NCBI GenBank assembly: GCA_937873655.1
Contig: CALMYQ010000207.1
Coordinates: 1-34,551, forward strand
DNA length: 34,551 nucleotides
DNA from: an uncultured Lewinella sp.
GTDB taxonomy: Bacteria > Bacteroidota > Bacteroidia > Chitinophagales > Saprospiraceae
Direction: 5' to 3'
In this document: one piece after another, positions 1-7,514 of the stretch
How the letters are laid out: every line of letters starts with the position of its first letter
Position numbering within the stretch: position 1 is the stretch's first letter
Position numbers and translations under genes: made by a program
Notes under the pieces: generated by a model
The model's input: the letters and a program-made list of their open reading frames with translations, nothing else
What the model was told of the DNA's origin: nothing
Databases searched by the model: none

Positions 1-102
1 CGATCAGGAGCTAAAAAGCACAGGATGAAACCGGTATCAAATTGAACAGCCTACCGATAGCCGTCTTTTCAGGGGACATAAAACGAAAACCGACCAATCA
101 CC

Positions 103-1776
103 TCATTTTGTCGACTCAACGCTTAAAATTGAATTGAAATTATCTTTCAGGTCGATCTCCGGATTGCCGGGGTCCGGGATCCAGACACCGTCCACCACAA
201 ATTTGTAGCGGTATTCACCGGGCGCGAGGTTCAGGCTAGCGCGCCACTCGCCGTTGATCCATTGCATGGGCAGGTCCAGGTCGTTCCAGCCGTTGAAACT
301 GCCGGCAACAGTTACGAACCGGGCATTTTCATAACCGCGCAGGGCAAAATCAATCCTTAGGCTGCCTTCCGTTGCAGGGCCGGGCTTGCCCTTCAGCCGG
401 TCCAATACGCGTTGCCCGAATTCATCATCGGGTTTTAGCGCCATGGCCGCTTCCAGGTATTTAACGGCCGTTTCCTGTTTGCCCATACGAAGGCAGGACT
501 CCGTCAGGCCGATCATGGCAGGGCGCGATTTGGGATAGGCCTTCAGGTTCATTTCAAAAGCCTGGCGGGCAGCGTCCAGTTCGCGGCGATACAGCAACTG
601 GTATCCCACATCGTTCATTTTTTCCGCTGTGAGCTTTGCGGTATCCTGCATTGAGCCGCTCCGGTCGAGATATGGCTTGACCGCTTCTGCAAACGGCATC
701 TCCAGCGCCCTTTTCAGCAGGACCAGCCCCGGGTCGCCGATGGTTCCATAATCAATATACGCGATACTGGGTTGAGGGCCCGGAAAAAATAAAGCAAGCA
801 GCTCGGCGGCAATATTCAATCCGTTGCTGCTGTTGGTCAGGTAGACCAGCCCTTCCTGCTTGTCGGGATAGCCGATCAAAAAGGCCTTGAAGGCGCCGTT
901 GTCGCCCCATTGCCAGACCGCTTTCCCTGCGCCTGTCAGCTGATAGCCCATCCCCAGGCACCATTGCAGGGTGTCGTTTCCTTCTTTCAGCTGGCTGTGG
1001 GCCTGAGGGGTGAACATCTGGGTCCGGGTCGTTTTTTTCAACCCTTGACCGTTTAACAAGGCGGCGACGAACCGCCCGTAATCCGTTGCCGTGGTTTGCA
1101 GGGAATGGGCCGAATTGCCTTCCTCCGGCCGGTATTTGGAAGAAGTCCGGCCGGTTGAGGTGTGGGGAACCGCAAAATCCTCCTCGTACGCCGATTGCCA
1201 GATATAGCTGGTATGGGTCATGCCGAGGGGTTTGAAAACGGTTTGCTGCATCCAGTCTTCAATGTTCTGGCCGGTGATCTTTTCCACGGTTCGCATCAGC
1301 AGGACGAAGCCTTCGCCTGAATAGCGAAAGCGCTGGCCGGGGTCGTACTGGAACTCCAGTTTATCCCCGTTACGCCAGTTGGGCAAACCTGAAGTATGGC
1401 TCAAGACCATCCGGGCCGTGATCTGCTTGTAGCGTTCGTCGTGGGCCAGATCCGGATATGGATAATATTGGTGCAGCGGCTTATCGAGGTCCAGTTTACC
1501 CGCATCCACCAGGTGCATGACGCCGAACGCGAACACGCACTTGCTCAGGGAGGCCGCCGCGAAGACGGTCTCGTCGTCAACCGGCTGCTTTGTATCGGCA
1601 CTGCGCACCCCAAGCGCATAGGACTCCGCTATTCTCCCATCCCGGATATAGGCCAGCGAAAGCCCGGGGATGCCGGCTTCAGCCATCAGTTTTTCCAATT
1701 GGGCTTTGCGATGCTGGGCATGGAGCAAACCGGAAAAAAGGATCGGGATTATCAGTGCGTAACGCAGAAATTTCAT
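103..1776 (-). CDS. Secreted beta-lactamase-fold serine hydrolase with TPR and CBM48-like C-terminus
   Basis: This is the second half of the open frame 103-3303, and probably an independent 557-aa gene starting at ATG 1776. Its signal peptide is MKFLRYALIIPILFSGLLHA. The class C/penicillin-binding fold shows SLSK (Ser76, Lys79), RYSGEG (Tyr152) and a WGDNG motif in the position of the third active-site motif. After the hydrolase come about two TPR-like helical pairs (MNDVGYQLLYRRELDAARQA onward). The last ~85 residues have an AMPK/CBM48-type Ig fold with VAGSFNGWN and GEYRYKFVVDGVW. Such proteins are usually esterases or D-amino-acid peptidases rather than true beta-lactamases. The TPR plus carbohydrate-binding tail suggests a surface or periplasmic partner or glycan. 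It translates well with or without the upstream S41 portion. Confidence 0.8.
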   Translation of the reverse strand: MKFLRYALIIPILFSGLLHAQHRKAQLEKLMAEAGIPGLSLAYIRDGRIAESYALGVRSADTKQPVDDETVFAAASLSKCVFAFGVMHLVDAGKLDLDKPLHQYYPYPDLAHDERYKQITARMVLSHTSGLPNWRNGDKLEFQYDPGQRFRYSGEGFVLLMRTVEKITGQNIEDWMQQTVFKPLGMTHTSYIWQSAYEEDFAVPHTSTGRTSSKYRPEEGNSAHSLQTTATDYGRFVAALLNGQGLKKTTRTQMFTPQAHSQLKEGNDTLQWCLGMGYQLTGAGKAVWQWGDNGAFKAFLIGYPDKQEGLVYLTNSSNGLNIAAELLALFFPGPQPSIAYIDYGTIGDPGLVLLKRALEMPFAEAVKPYLDRSGSMQDTAKLTAEKMNDVGYQLLYRRELDAARQAFEMNLKAYPKSRPAMIGLTESCLRMGKQETAVKYLEAAMALKPDDEFGQRVLDRLKGKPGPATEGSLRIDFALRGYENARFVTVAGSFNGWNDLDLPMQWINGEWRASLNLAPGEYRYKFVVDGVWIPDPGNPEIDLKDNFNSILSVESTK

Positions 1777-3303
1777 AACAAGATTTTCATCCAATAACAA
1801 ATGGCGCAGCCGGGGGTTGCACAAGGCTCTGCACCAACCTCCATTTCTACTAAAAAAGGTAAAACCCCCCCCAAGGTCCCCCCCTCCCCCTCTCACCCTC
1901 TCACCCTCTCCGATCAACTCAAGCGCCTTTTCCAATTCCAGGTCTTTACCCGCCAGGATATCTTCCGGGGAATACCGCACGCCGATGGCGGGTACAACCC
2001 CGTGGTGATTGGGCGGGATATCCAGGTCATGCCCGATGCGGACCAACGGAAACCGGATGCCGATACCGGACACCGGCAGTTTGATCCTGGCGAAAGATCC
2101 CGCATTGGCGCCGGTCTCGCCGCCGCCGGTTTCCTCCCCGATGAGCACAGCGTCGGTCTTGTATTTCAGGTAGGCAGCCAGAATGGTGGAAGTGGAGCCG
2201 GTCTGGCCGTTGACCAGCACGTACAAGCGCCCGGTATAGCCTTTTGCGTGCGGCTTGCAGCGATGGCGATAGCTGCGCCCGTTTTCCGTTTTCCTGCCCT
2301 TGAACAGGTGGACCGCCTCCCAGAAACCGAGCCCCAGCCGTGCCATGGAAAAGCCCAGGTATTTTCCGCGTTTGAAGTTCGGCACGACATCCGTTGAAGA
2401 GAATTCCTCCCGGATAAAATATTGCAAAAGGTCGACCGCATTGCGCCCTTTTCCGCCGCCGTTCTCCCGGATATCGATGATGAGGTGGCCGGCATGCCGT
2501 TCCAGGACCTCCTTGATGATCCGGCTATGGGCGCCCTCACCGCCAGGGTACTGAAAGCTGGTAATGCGCAAATAGAGCGCATCGGGCATGCCTTCGACTT
2601 CAAAGAGCTGGAGTTTTCCCCGGTCTACTACGGGTACCGGTTTGATCCGGGGAAGCGTCCGCTGAAATCCGTAGTCCTGCACCCTGGGCATATGGCCGGC
2701 CGTTACCGTTCCGTTCTCCGTTTCTATAGTGAACAGGTTGTCCTTTTCGAAATACTGCCCCAGCAAAAGGGAGCCGTATTTATTGAACAACCTGATCCCT
2801 TTTGTTTTTTGCGGCCCGTCGGCCGACTGGAATACCAGCAAGCCGGCCAGGAAATCAGCAACCGGCAGGCCGTTTACCGCGTTGATCCTGGCGGGAAACC
2901 GGAGATCGGGGATGTCCGGGGAATCCATGATTTTCGCCATAGCGTAAACAACCTCGCCATCCGTCCAGACCTTGTAAGGGAAATTCGGATTCTCCATAGC
3001 AATGACCGGCAATTTGGCCGGATCGATAACCGTGTGATAACAACCGGTCAGGGCCAGCGCCGTTCTGATCTCCTGGTCGAATTCGACGTAGGAAAACGTC
3101 GCCTTGTCTGCAGCGGCAACCCGGTCGATCAGGCCCGGAATCCGGTTTTCAAACGCGGGGTTGACGTTGGATGTATGGCACGTTGCCACCACCTCATTGA
3201 GGTAATTCAGATCCGTGAGCAGATCGTTCTTGCTAAAGGCCTGTGCGTTGCCGACAGCCGCCAGGGACACCAGCCCCAGTCCGGAAAAAAAGGTTTTCTT
3301 CAT
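103..3303 (-). CDS. S41-family peptidase, open in frame into the downstream serine hydrolase
   Basis: The N-terminal ~460 residues form a secreted S41 (C-terminal processing/tricorn-type) serine peptidase. A signal peptide begins MKKTFFSGLGLVSLAAVGNA. The S41 core includes GHLIIDIRENGGG, the nucleophile region NGQTGSTSTILAAYLK and the glycine-rich IGEETGGGETGANAGSF, ending in the usual DILAGKDLELEKALELI near 1912. No stop codon follows. The frame stays open through a G-rich tract (about 1863-1911 on the plus strand) and enters the next gene, which has its own Met and signal peptide at 1776. A gene caller would give one 1066-aa protein. I read it as two genes whose separating stop was lost, or hidden by an indel in the G runs. 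ATG 3303 is preferred (3306 also ATG), because an upstream extension to 3429 would overlap the divergent gene at 3384. The natural substrate is unknown. Confidence 0.75.
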   Translation of the reverse strand: MKKTFFSGLGLVSLAAVGNAQAFSKNDLLTDLNYLNEVVATCHTSNVNPAFENRIPGLIDRVAAADKATFSYVEFDQEIRTALALTGCYHTVIDPAKLPVIAMENPNFPYKVWTDGEVVYAMAKIMDSPDIPDLRFPARINAVNGLPVADFLAGLLVFQSADGPQKTKGIRLFNKYGSLLLGQYFEKDNLFTIETENGTVTAGHMPRVQDYGFQRTLPRIKPVPVVDRGKLQLFEVEGMPDALYLRITSFQYPGGEGAHSRIIKEVLERHAGHLIIDIRENGGGKGRNAVDLLQYFIREEFSSTDVVPNFKRGKYLGFSMARLGLGFWEAVHLFKGRKTENGRSYRHRCKPHAKGYTGRLYVLVNGQTGSTSTILAAYLKYKTDAVLIGEETGGGETGANAGSFARIKLPVSGIGIRFPLVRIGHDLDIPPNHHGVVPAIGVRYSPEDILAGKDLELEKALELIGEGERVRGGGGDLGGGFTFFSRNGGWCRALCNPRLRHLLLDENLVMKFLRYALIIPILFSGLLHAQHRKAQLEKLMAEAGIPGLSLAYIRDGRIAESYALGVRSADTKQPVDDETVFAAASLSKCVFAFGVMHLVDAGKLDLDKPLHQYYPYPDLAHDERYKQITARMVLSHTSGLPNWRNGDKLEFQYDPGQRFRYSGEGFVLLMRTVEKITGQNIEDWMQQTVFKPLGMTHTSYIWQSAYEEDFAVPHTSTGRTSSKYRPEEGNSAHSLQTTATDYGRFVAALLNGQGLKKTTRTQMFTPQAHSQLKEGNDTLQWCLGMGYQLTGAGKAVWQWGDNGAFKAFLIGYPDKQEGLVYLTNSSNGLNIAAELLALFFPGPQPSIAYIDYGTIGDPGLVLLKRALEMPFAEAVKPYLDRSGSMQDTAKLTAEKMNDVGYQLLYRRELDAARQAFEMNLKAYPKSRPAMIGLTESCLRMGKQETAVKYLEAAMALKPDDEFGQRVLDRLKGKPGPATEGSLRIDFALRGYENARFVTVAGSFNGWNDLDLPMQWINGEWRASLNLAPGEYRYKFVVDGVWIPDPGNPEIDLKDNFNSILSVESTK
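1863..1911. repeat. C/G-homopolymer tract between the S41 and serine hydrolase modules
   Basis: The plus strand shows runs of 8, 7 and 5 C residues followed by CTCTCACC-type repeats. On the coding (minus) strand this is GGGTGAGA repeats followed by poly-G. TGA codons occur in another frame of the same repeat, so a 1-bp slip would create a stop. The translated stretch is Gly/Arg junk, unlike either neighbouring domain. Confidence 0.7.
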
Positions 3304-3383
3304 CATTGCTTCCCTTTGGCGTAAAAAAGCGGTATTCTTGTACAGCGTAAAGGACCGCATTTTCACCAAAACCGGGACATAAA

Positions 3384-3617
3384 ATGAAAAAACTTTCGAT
3401 CTGGGCCAGAAGAAATCCAGTACCAGCAAGGTGGATCATTGTATTTGCCCAAATCCTGACCGTTTTGCTGGGCGGTTTGGCCGGTCTGGCCTTTTACTTC
3501 CGGGGTATTGTACTGCCGAAGGAGATATGGCTTTTCAGCGCAGGGGTGTTAATGGCCGTTTTCCTGATCCGGATGATCTCGCGGAGCGGCAGAGCGGGTA
3601 AAAAGGTGAGTTGGTGA
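3384..3617 (+). CDS. Small two-TM membrane protein, hypothetical
   Basis: A 77-aa protein with a basic N-terminus (MKKLSIWARRNPVPARW), a hydrophobic segment at about residues 18-42, a second at about 48-66, and a basic tail. This pattern fits a small inner-membrane protein with both ends cytoplasmic. It is divergent from the S41 peptidase gene with about 80 bp between starts, and it lies 42 bp ahead of the ADP-ribosylglycohydrolase gene, so it may share a transcript with it. I do not recognise a family. Coding character rests on the clean two-helix pattern and the ATG start. Confidence 0.6.
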   Translation: MKKLSIWARRNPVPARWIIVFAQILTVLLGGLAGLAFYFRGIVLPKEIWLFSAGVLMAVFLIRMISRSGRAGKKVSW

Positions 3618-3659
3618 CCCCTTCCCAGCGTATTCCCTAAATAAAAGCGACACGGGTTG

Positions 3660-5024
3660 ATGAAACGGGCAAAAAACAGATCAATTAATGAATGGGGCTT
3701 GTTCGGCAAAGCGGTTACGGTTTTGTTGTTGTTTGCCGTGGCCGCGTTGCATACAACCTGCCGACCTGCCGATGAGGATGACGGCCTCTTCCCGGCGCCG
3801 GATGCCCCGAAACCAGTCTTTTCCCGGGCCTGGGATTCTACCCTGACCAAAGAAGCATATTACGATAAGCTCCTCGGCATGCTCGCGGGCGCCGCGATCG
3901 GGGACGCGATGGGCGCTCCGACGGAAATGTGGCACCGCAGCGATATCGCCGTCCAGTTCGGTTACGTGGATTCCCTGGACATGGTCCTGCGCGAAGGCTC
4001 CCCGGAAGGCCCCTGGGAAGACAACCTGCCCGGCGGCAGCACCACCGACGACACCCGCTGGAAGTACCTCATAGGGCGCTACCTGATCGAAAATGCCGCG
4101 GGCGCCGACAGCCTGGATGCCCGGAATTTTGCCGGTTATCTGGTATCGACCTATGTCAGGGAAATGGAAGCAGTCAAGGCCATCGACGCCTTTGCGCCTG
4201 AGCCGCTGGAACGGCAGATCATGCATATGGCCTGGCTGCAGGAATGGGCAAAGGTGGCCAAACCTTACCAGGAACAGAATCTCGACGGATACAGCTACGC
4301 GCTCAACCGGTTTTACGGCGGGGAAATGTCCTGTGCGGGCATGCTGTACACGCCCGCTGTCGGGGCATTTTATCCGGCACAACCCGAGATCGCCTACCGG
4401 GAAGCCTACCGGCTGGGGCTTTTCGATCTGGGGTACGCCCGCGACATCTCGGCCCTGACGGCCGCCATGGTTTCGGTGGCCATGAAACCGGGCATTCAAC
4501 CCAAAGAGATCGGGATCGTCGCCGCCTATGTCGATCCATTGCGGTATCACAACAGCCGGTTGGTGGGCAGGCTGGCCTTCGGTGCTTACCGAACAGCCAT
4601 CGATATCGCCTACCGCGCCAAACAGGAACCCGTCGACCCCGAGATCACGGAACCCGTAAAACTCCGCAACTGGAAGCGCGATCCCATCTACTACCGCCAG
4701 GTGCAGAAAGCCTACGAAATGCTGGATGAACACCTGCAGGACATCCCCTTCCACGCCGCCGAGATCAACCTGATCAACCTCACGGCGCTGGAATTCTCGG
4801 AAGGGGATTTTTCCAAGGCCATCGAATTCGTGGTCAACTACGGGCGGGACAATGACACGGTAGCCGCAGTCACCGGCGCTATTCTCGGTGCTTATTGGGG
4901 TTATAACCGCCTGCCGCAGGAATGGAAAACAAAAGCGCTGAAGATCAACCGGGAGAAACTGGGCCTGGATCTGGAGGTGTTGGCCAGAGGAATGGCGGAT
5001 GCGGGGTACCGGGGTGGAGGGTAA
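3660..5024 (+). CDS. Exported ADP-ribosylglycohydrolase (DraG/ARH-like)
   Basis: A 454-aa protein of the ADP-ribosylglycohydrolase family, which removes ADP-ribose from proteins or small molecules using two Mg ions. The N-terminal metal motif STTDDT is at about 127-132, after the family opening GMLAGAAIGDAMGAPTE. The C-terminal metal motif GRDNDTVAA is at about 395-403. A hydrophobic segment (about 19-31) ends in Cys34 followed by acidic residues, so it is probably exported, perhaps as a lipoprotein, although the lipobox (LHTTC) is not canonical. I chose ATG 3660 over the adjacent TTG 3657. Export is notable because classical DraG/ARH enzymes are cytoplasmic and act on intracellular ADP-ribosylated targets. 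Periplasmic family members occur in Bacteroidota and may act on nucleosides or nucleotides. Confidence 0.88.
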   Translation: MKRAKNRSINEWGLFGKAVTVLLLFAVAALHTTCRPADEDDGLFPAPDAPKPVFSRAWDSTLTKEAYYDKLLGMLAGAAIGDAMGAPTEMWHRSDIAVQFGYVDSLDMVLREGSPEGPWEDNLPGGSTTDDTRWKYLIGRYLIENAAGADSLDARNFAGYLVSTYVREMEAVKAIDAFAPEPLERQIMHMAWLQEWAKVAKPYQEQNLDGYSYALNRFYGGEMSCAGMLYTPAVGAFYPAQPEIAYREAYRLGLFDLGYARDISALTAAMVSVAMKPGIQPKEIGIVAAYVDPLRYHNSRLVGRLAFGAYRTAIDIAYRAKQEPVDPEITEPVKLRNWKRDPIYYRQVQKAYEMLDEHLQDIPFHAAEINLINLTALEFSEGDFSKAIEFVVNYGRDNDTVAAVTGAILGAYWGYNRLPQEWKTKALKINREKLGLDLEVLARGMADAGYRGGG

Positions 5025-5027
5025 AGA

Positions 5028-5055
5028 GTAAAGGTTAAAGGGTAAAGGTTAAAGG
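5028..5055. repeat. Two exact 14-bp tandem units
   Basis: GTAAAGGTTAAAGG is repeated twice directly after the ADP-ribosylglycohydrolase stop, with degenerate flanks. It is a simple-sequence spacer, and I see no hairpin terminator in it. Confidence 0.7.
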
Positions 5056-5070
5056 ATAAATGGGCGTTAT

Positions 5071-5556
5071 ATGGTTAAGATTCGATTCCATTCAATTTTT
5101 ATTGCGGCGGTTATTCTCCTGGGCAGCGGCTGCCTGAAGGACCGGACGACCGAGCGGGCTTGTTCTGTGCCTTGCGTGACGGACCGGACGCTGGCCGAGA
5201 TCGACTATCCAGGTCAGGCGGACCGGAAAATTTACTGCCGGATCAAGCTCAGCTCGGATTGCACCTACAGCCTGGAAAATATTCAGGATTGTACAGCCGT
5301 GGAAACGGGTACCTGGACGTTTTCCAGAGACCGCAGGCCGTTGCTCACCGGACAGCAATTTCCGGGTGACTTTATCGGCACGGTCCGGTTCAGCATCGTC
5401 AAAACGCAGCCGTTCGGCGGGACCGACCGGGAATTCTACCACTACTGGGAGTTGCGGACCTGCGATGGGGACCGGTTGGAAGTTTACGAATTCTGGGAAA
5501 TTGAGGATTGCGCGTGTTATTATGCGGGAGATTATCCTACCCGGTATTTTGAGTAG
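5071..5556 (+). CDS. Small Cys-containing lipoprotein, hypothetical
   Basis: A 161-aa protein with a clear lipoprotein signal: basic start, hydrophobic core, lipobox LGSGC with Cys21. The mature part has seven further Cys residues, including SVPCVTD, SSDCTY, QDCTAVETGTWTF and EDCACYY, which suggests disulphide bonding in the periplasm. The central VETGTWTF(S) and later beta-like segments resemble the small lipocalin-like or META-like beta-barrel lipoproteins common in Bacteroidota, but I cannot assign a family. It starts at ATG 5071, 46 bp downstream of the ADP-ribosylglycohydrolase gene and in the same direction, so the two may be co-transcribed. Confidence 0.75.
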   Translation: MVKIRFHSIFIAAVILLGSGCLKDRTTERACSVPCVTDRTLAEIDYPGQADRKIYCRIKLSSDCTYSLENIQDCTAVETGTWTFSRDRRPLLTGQQFPGDFIGTVRFSIVKTQPFGGTDREFYHYWELRTCDGDRLEVYEFWEIEDCACYYAGDYPTRYFE

Positions 5557-5617
5557 GATTATAAATTTGTTGGATATTCCTTTTCTGACCAAAACCTGAA
5601 TTCTATTTTTTGACCAA

Positions 5618-5648
5618 CTTGAAAGTCCGAAACAGACCGCTAACTTTG
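5618..5648 (+). promoter_or_regulatory. Bacteroidota-type promoter for the GH5 gene
   Basis: CTTG at 5618-5621, a spacer of exactly 19 nt, then TAACTTTG at 5641-5648. The known Bacteroidota sigma consensus is TTTG-N19-TAnnTTTG, so the -7 element is a full match and the -33 element differs at one base. The ATG at 5668 follows 19 nt after the -7 element, giving a very short leader. Confidence 0.68.
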
Positions 5649-5667
5649 CCCGTACAAACCAACTGCC

Positions 5668-6882
5668 ATGAAATCCGCTAACCTGTTCCTGATACTCATA
5701 CTCCTTTTTTCCGCCTGCGAAAAGCCCGCTTTTTACGGCGTCAGGGGCAAAGACGTTCTCGACCCCACCGGCAACGTGTTCCTCATGAAGGGTACCAACC
5801 TCGGCAACTGGCTGGTACCCGAGGGGTATATGTTCAAATTTGAGCATACCAGTTCGCCCAGGCTCATCCAGCAAGCCGTCAACGAACTGATCGGGCCGGA
5901 AGCCGCCAGACAATTCTGGAAGACTTACCTCGATAACTATATCACCAAAGACGATATTCACTATCTCAAGTCGATCGGCATGAACTCCATCCGGATCCCG
6001 TTCCATTACAAGCTGTTCACGGATGAGGATTACCTGGGCGGTCGCGGTGAGGCCCGCGGATTTGAGCTGCTCGACAAAGCTGTCCAGTGGTGCCGGGAAG
6101 AAGGGCTCGGCGTCCTGCTGGACATGCACTGCGCCCCGGGCGGCCAGACCGGCGACAATATCGACGATTCCTACGGCTACCCGTTCCTGTTCGAAAGCCC
6201 CGAAAGCCAGGAAATGGCCGTTGCCATCTGGCGGAAGATCGCCGATCATTACAAGAATGAGCCTGCCGTGATCGGGTACGACTTGCTCAACGAACCCATC
6301 CCCCATTTTTTTGACCAGGATCACTTCAACCCCCTGCTCGAACCGCTGTATAAAAAAATCACCGCCGCAGTCCGCGAAGTGGATCCCAACCACCTGATCT
6401 TCCTCGGCGGCGCACAATGGGATTCCAATTTCAAGGTATTCGGTCCGCCGTTCGACGACAAGCTCGTCTATACCTTCCACAAATACTGGACGGCCCCCAC
6501 GGTGGAGGTGATCCAGGATTATCTCGATTTCCGCGACCAATACAACGTGCCCATCTATTGCGGCGAGACCGGCGAAAACTCGGACGAATGGGTAGCCAAT
6601 TTCCGCAAGACGCTGGATGAAAACCAGGTCGGCTGGCATTTCTGGCCCTACAAGAAAATGGACAATACGGCAGGTATCGTTACCTTCCCGCGCCCCGACG
6701 GCTACGACCTGGTGAAGAGCTTTGCCGACAGCACCAGGGTCACATTCGAGGATATCCGCAAGGCCACTCCTGCCGACCGGGAATTGGCCCGCAAGGCGTT
6801 GGACGGGTTCCTGGAAAATTGCTTATTCGTACATTGTTCGGGTAATTCCGGATATATTGAGGGGTTGGGATTTGGGGAGTAG
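5668..6882 (+). CDS. GH5-family glycoside hydrolase, lipoprotein
   Basis: A 404-aa cellulase-superfamily (GH5) enzyme, anchored by a lipobox LFSAC (Cys17). The (beta/alpha)8 barrel shows the N-terminal MKGTNLGNWL, the IRIPFHY strand, LLDMHCAPGG, the acid/base glutamate in YDLLNEP (Glu209) and the nucleophile in PIYCGETGE (Glu300), followed by GWHFWPYK. Length and motif order are those of an intact exo- or endo-beta-glucanase such as GH5 glucan hydrolases. Substrate specificity cannot be read from the motifs. It acts at the outer-membrane or periplasmic side on beta-glycans. It is the only gene here with a clear promoter directly upstream, and looks monocistronic. Confidence 0.9.
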   Translation: MKSANLFLILILLFSACEKPAFYGVRGKDVLDPTGNVFLMKGTNLGNWLVPEGYMFKFEHTSSPRLIQQAVNELIGPEAARQFWKTYLDNYITKDDIHYLKSIGMNSIRIPFHYKLFTDEDYLGGRGEARGFELLDKAVQWCREEGLGVLLDMHCAPGGQTGDNIDDSYGYPFLFESPESQEMAVAIWRKIADHYKNEPAVIGYDLLNEPIPHFFDQDHFNPLLEPLYKKITAAVREVDPNHLIFLGGAQWDSNFKVFGPPFDDKLVYTFHKYWTAPTVEVIQDYLDFRDQYNVPIYCGETGENSDEWVANFRKTLDENQVGWHFWPYKKMDNTAGIVTFPRPDGYDLVKSFADSTRVTFEDIRKATPADRELARKALDGFLENCLFVHCSGNSGYIEGLGFGE

Positions 6883-6940
6883 CTGAATGCTGGTTACTTG
6901 ATCCTTGATGCCGGCGACTGGCGACTGCCAACTGCCAACT

Positions 6941-7006
6941 GAAGGACTGCCGACTGCCAACTGAAGAACTGCCGACTGCCAACTGAAGAACTGCCGACTG
7001 CCAACT
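6941..7006. repeat. Three 22-bp tandem units (GACTGCCAACTG family)
   Basis: Three copies of GAAGAACTGCCGACTGCCAA+CT lie head to tail. The first copy has G for A at one position. A degenerate copy is just upstream (6921-6940) and a partial one downstream. A related GACTGCCAACTGCC string recurs at about 14034-14048. This is an intergenic dispersed repeat, not coding. Confidence 0.85.
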
Positions 7007-7077
7007 GAAGAACTTAAAGGCTGGAGGCATGGAGATGGACCTAAAAATACAATAAAATTGAAAAAGCAATAATCATC

Positions 7078-7461
7078 ATGAGGATTCCTTTTTCCCTGAC
7101 TCCTTCCCAATCGCTCACCCTGCTGCGCGTCGCGGTAAGCCTGTACATGGTCGCCCACGGTTGTACGCGCTTATATGCCGGAACAGTGGACGGTTTCGGT
7201 GAATTCCTCGGCAGCAAGGGTATCCCGTTGGGGCATGCGCTTGCATGGGTCATCACATTTTTCGAAATTGCAGGCGGCATTACCCTGGCCCTCGGCTATT
7301 TCAGAAAATGGATCAATGCCGTTTTTATTCTTGAATTGCTGATGGGTATCATTCTGGTTCATGCCCCCAACGGTTGGTTCACTGTGGGTTACAGTTCCGG
7401 CGGCATGGAGTACAGCGTGTTGCTGATCCTTTGCTTCCTGGCAACCGCTGCTGATTATTGA
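7078..7461 (+). CDS. DoxX-family membrane protein
   Basis: A 127-aa integral membrane protein with four predicted hydrophobic helices. It has the DoxX hallmarks LLRVAVSLYMVAHGCTRLY near the N-terminus, a GG-containing second helix (EIAGGITLALGYF), and an HAPNGWF turn followed by GGMEYSVLLILCF. DoxX proteins are small inner-membrane proteins, sometimes linked to redox or thiol homeostasis; the precise role here is unknown. Length is usual for the family. It lies 53 bp before the serine hydrolase gene in the same direction. Confidence 0.87.
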   Translation: MRIPFSLTPSQSLTLLRVAVSLYMVAHGCTRLYAGTVDGFGEFLGSKGIPLGHALAWVITFFEIAGGITLALGYFRKWINAVFILELLMGIILVHAPNGWFTVGYSSGGMEYSVLLILCFLATAADY

Positions 7462-7514
7462 CGTAACCTCCATGCAGGTTTCCAGTTAAAAACATCAATC
7501 AAAAACAGAACGAA

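Noticed and set aside
1801..2397. 198-residue plus-strand open frame over the S41 gene
   Set aside because: It is antisense to the S41 catalytic domain and includes the C-homopolymer tract.
5092..6639. 515-residue minus-strand open frame opposite the lipoprotein and GH5 genes
   Set aside because: It spans two clear plus-strand genes and their spacer and has no recognisable motif; it is a shadow frame.
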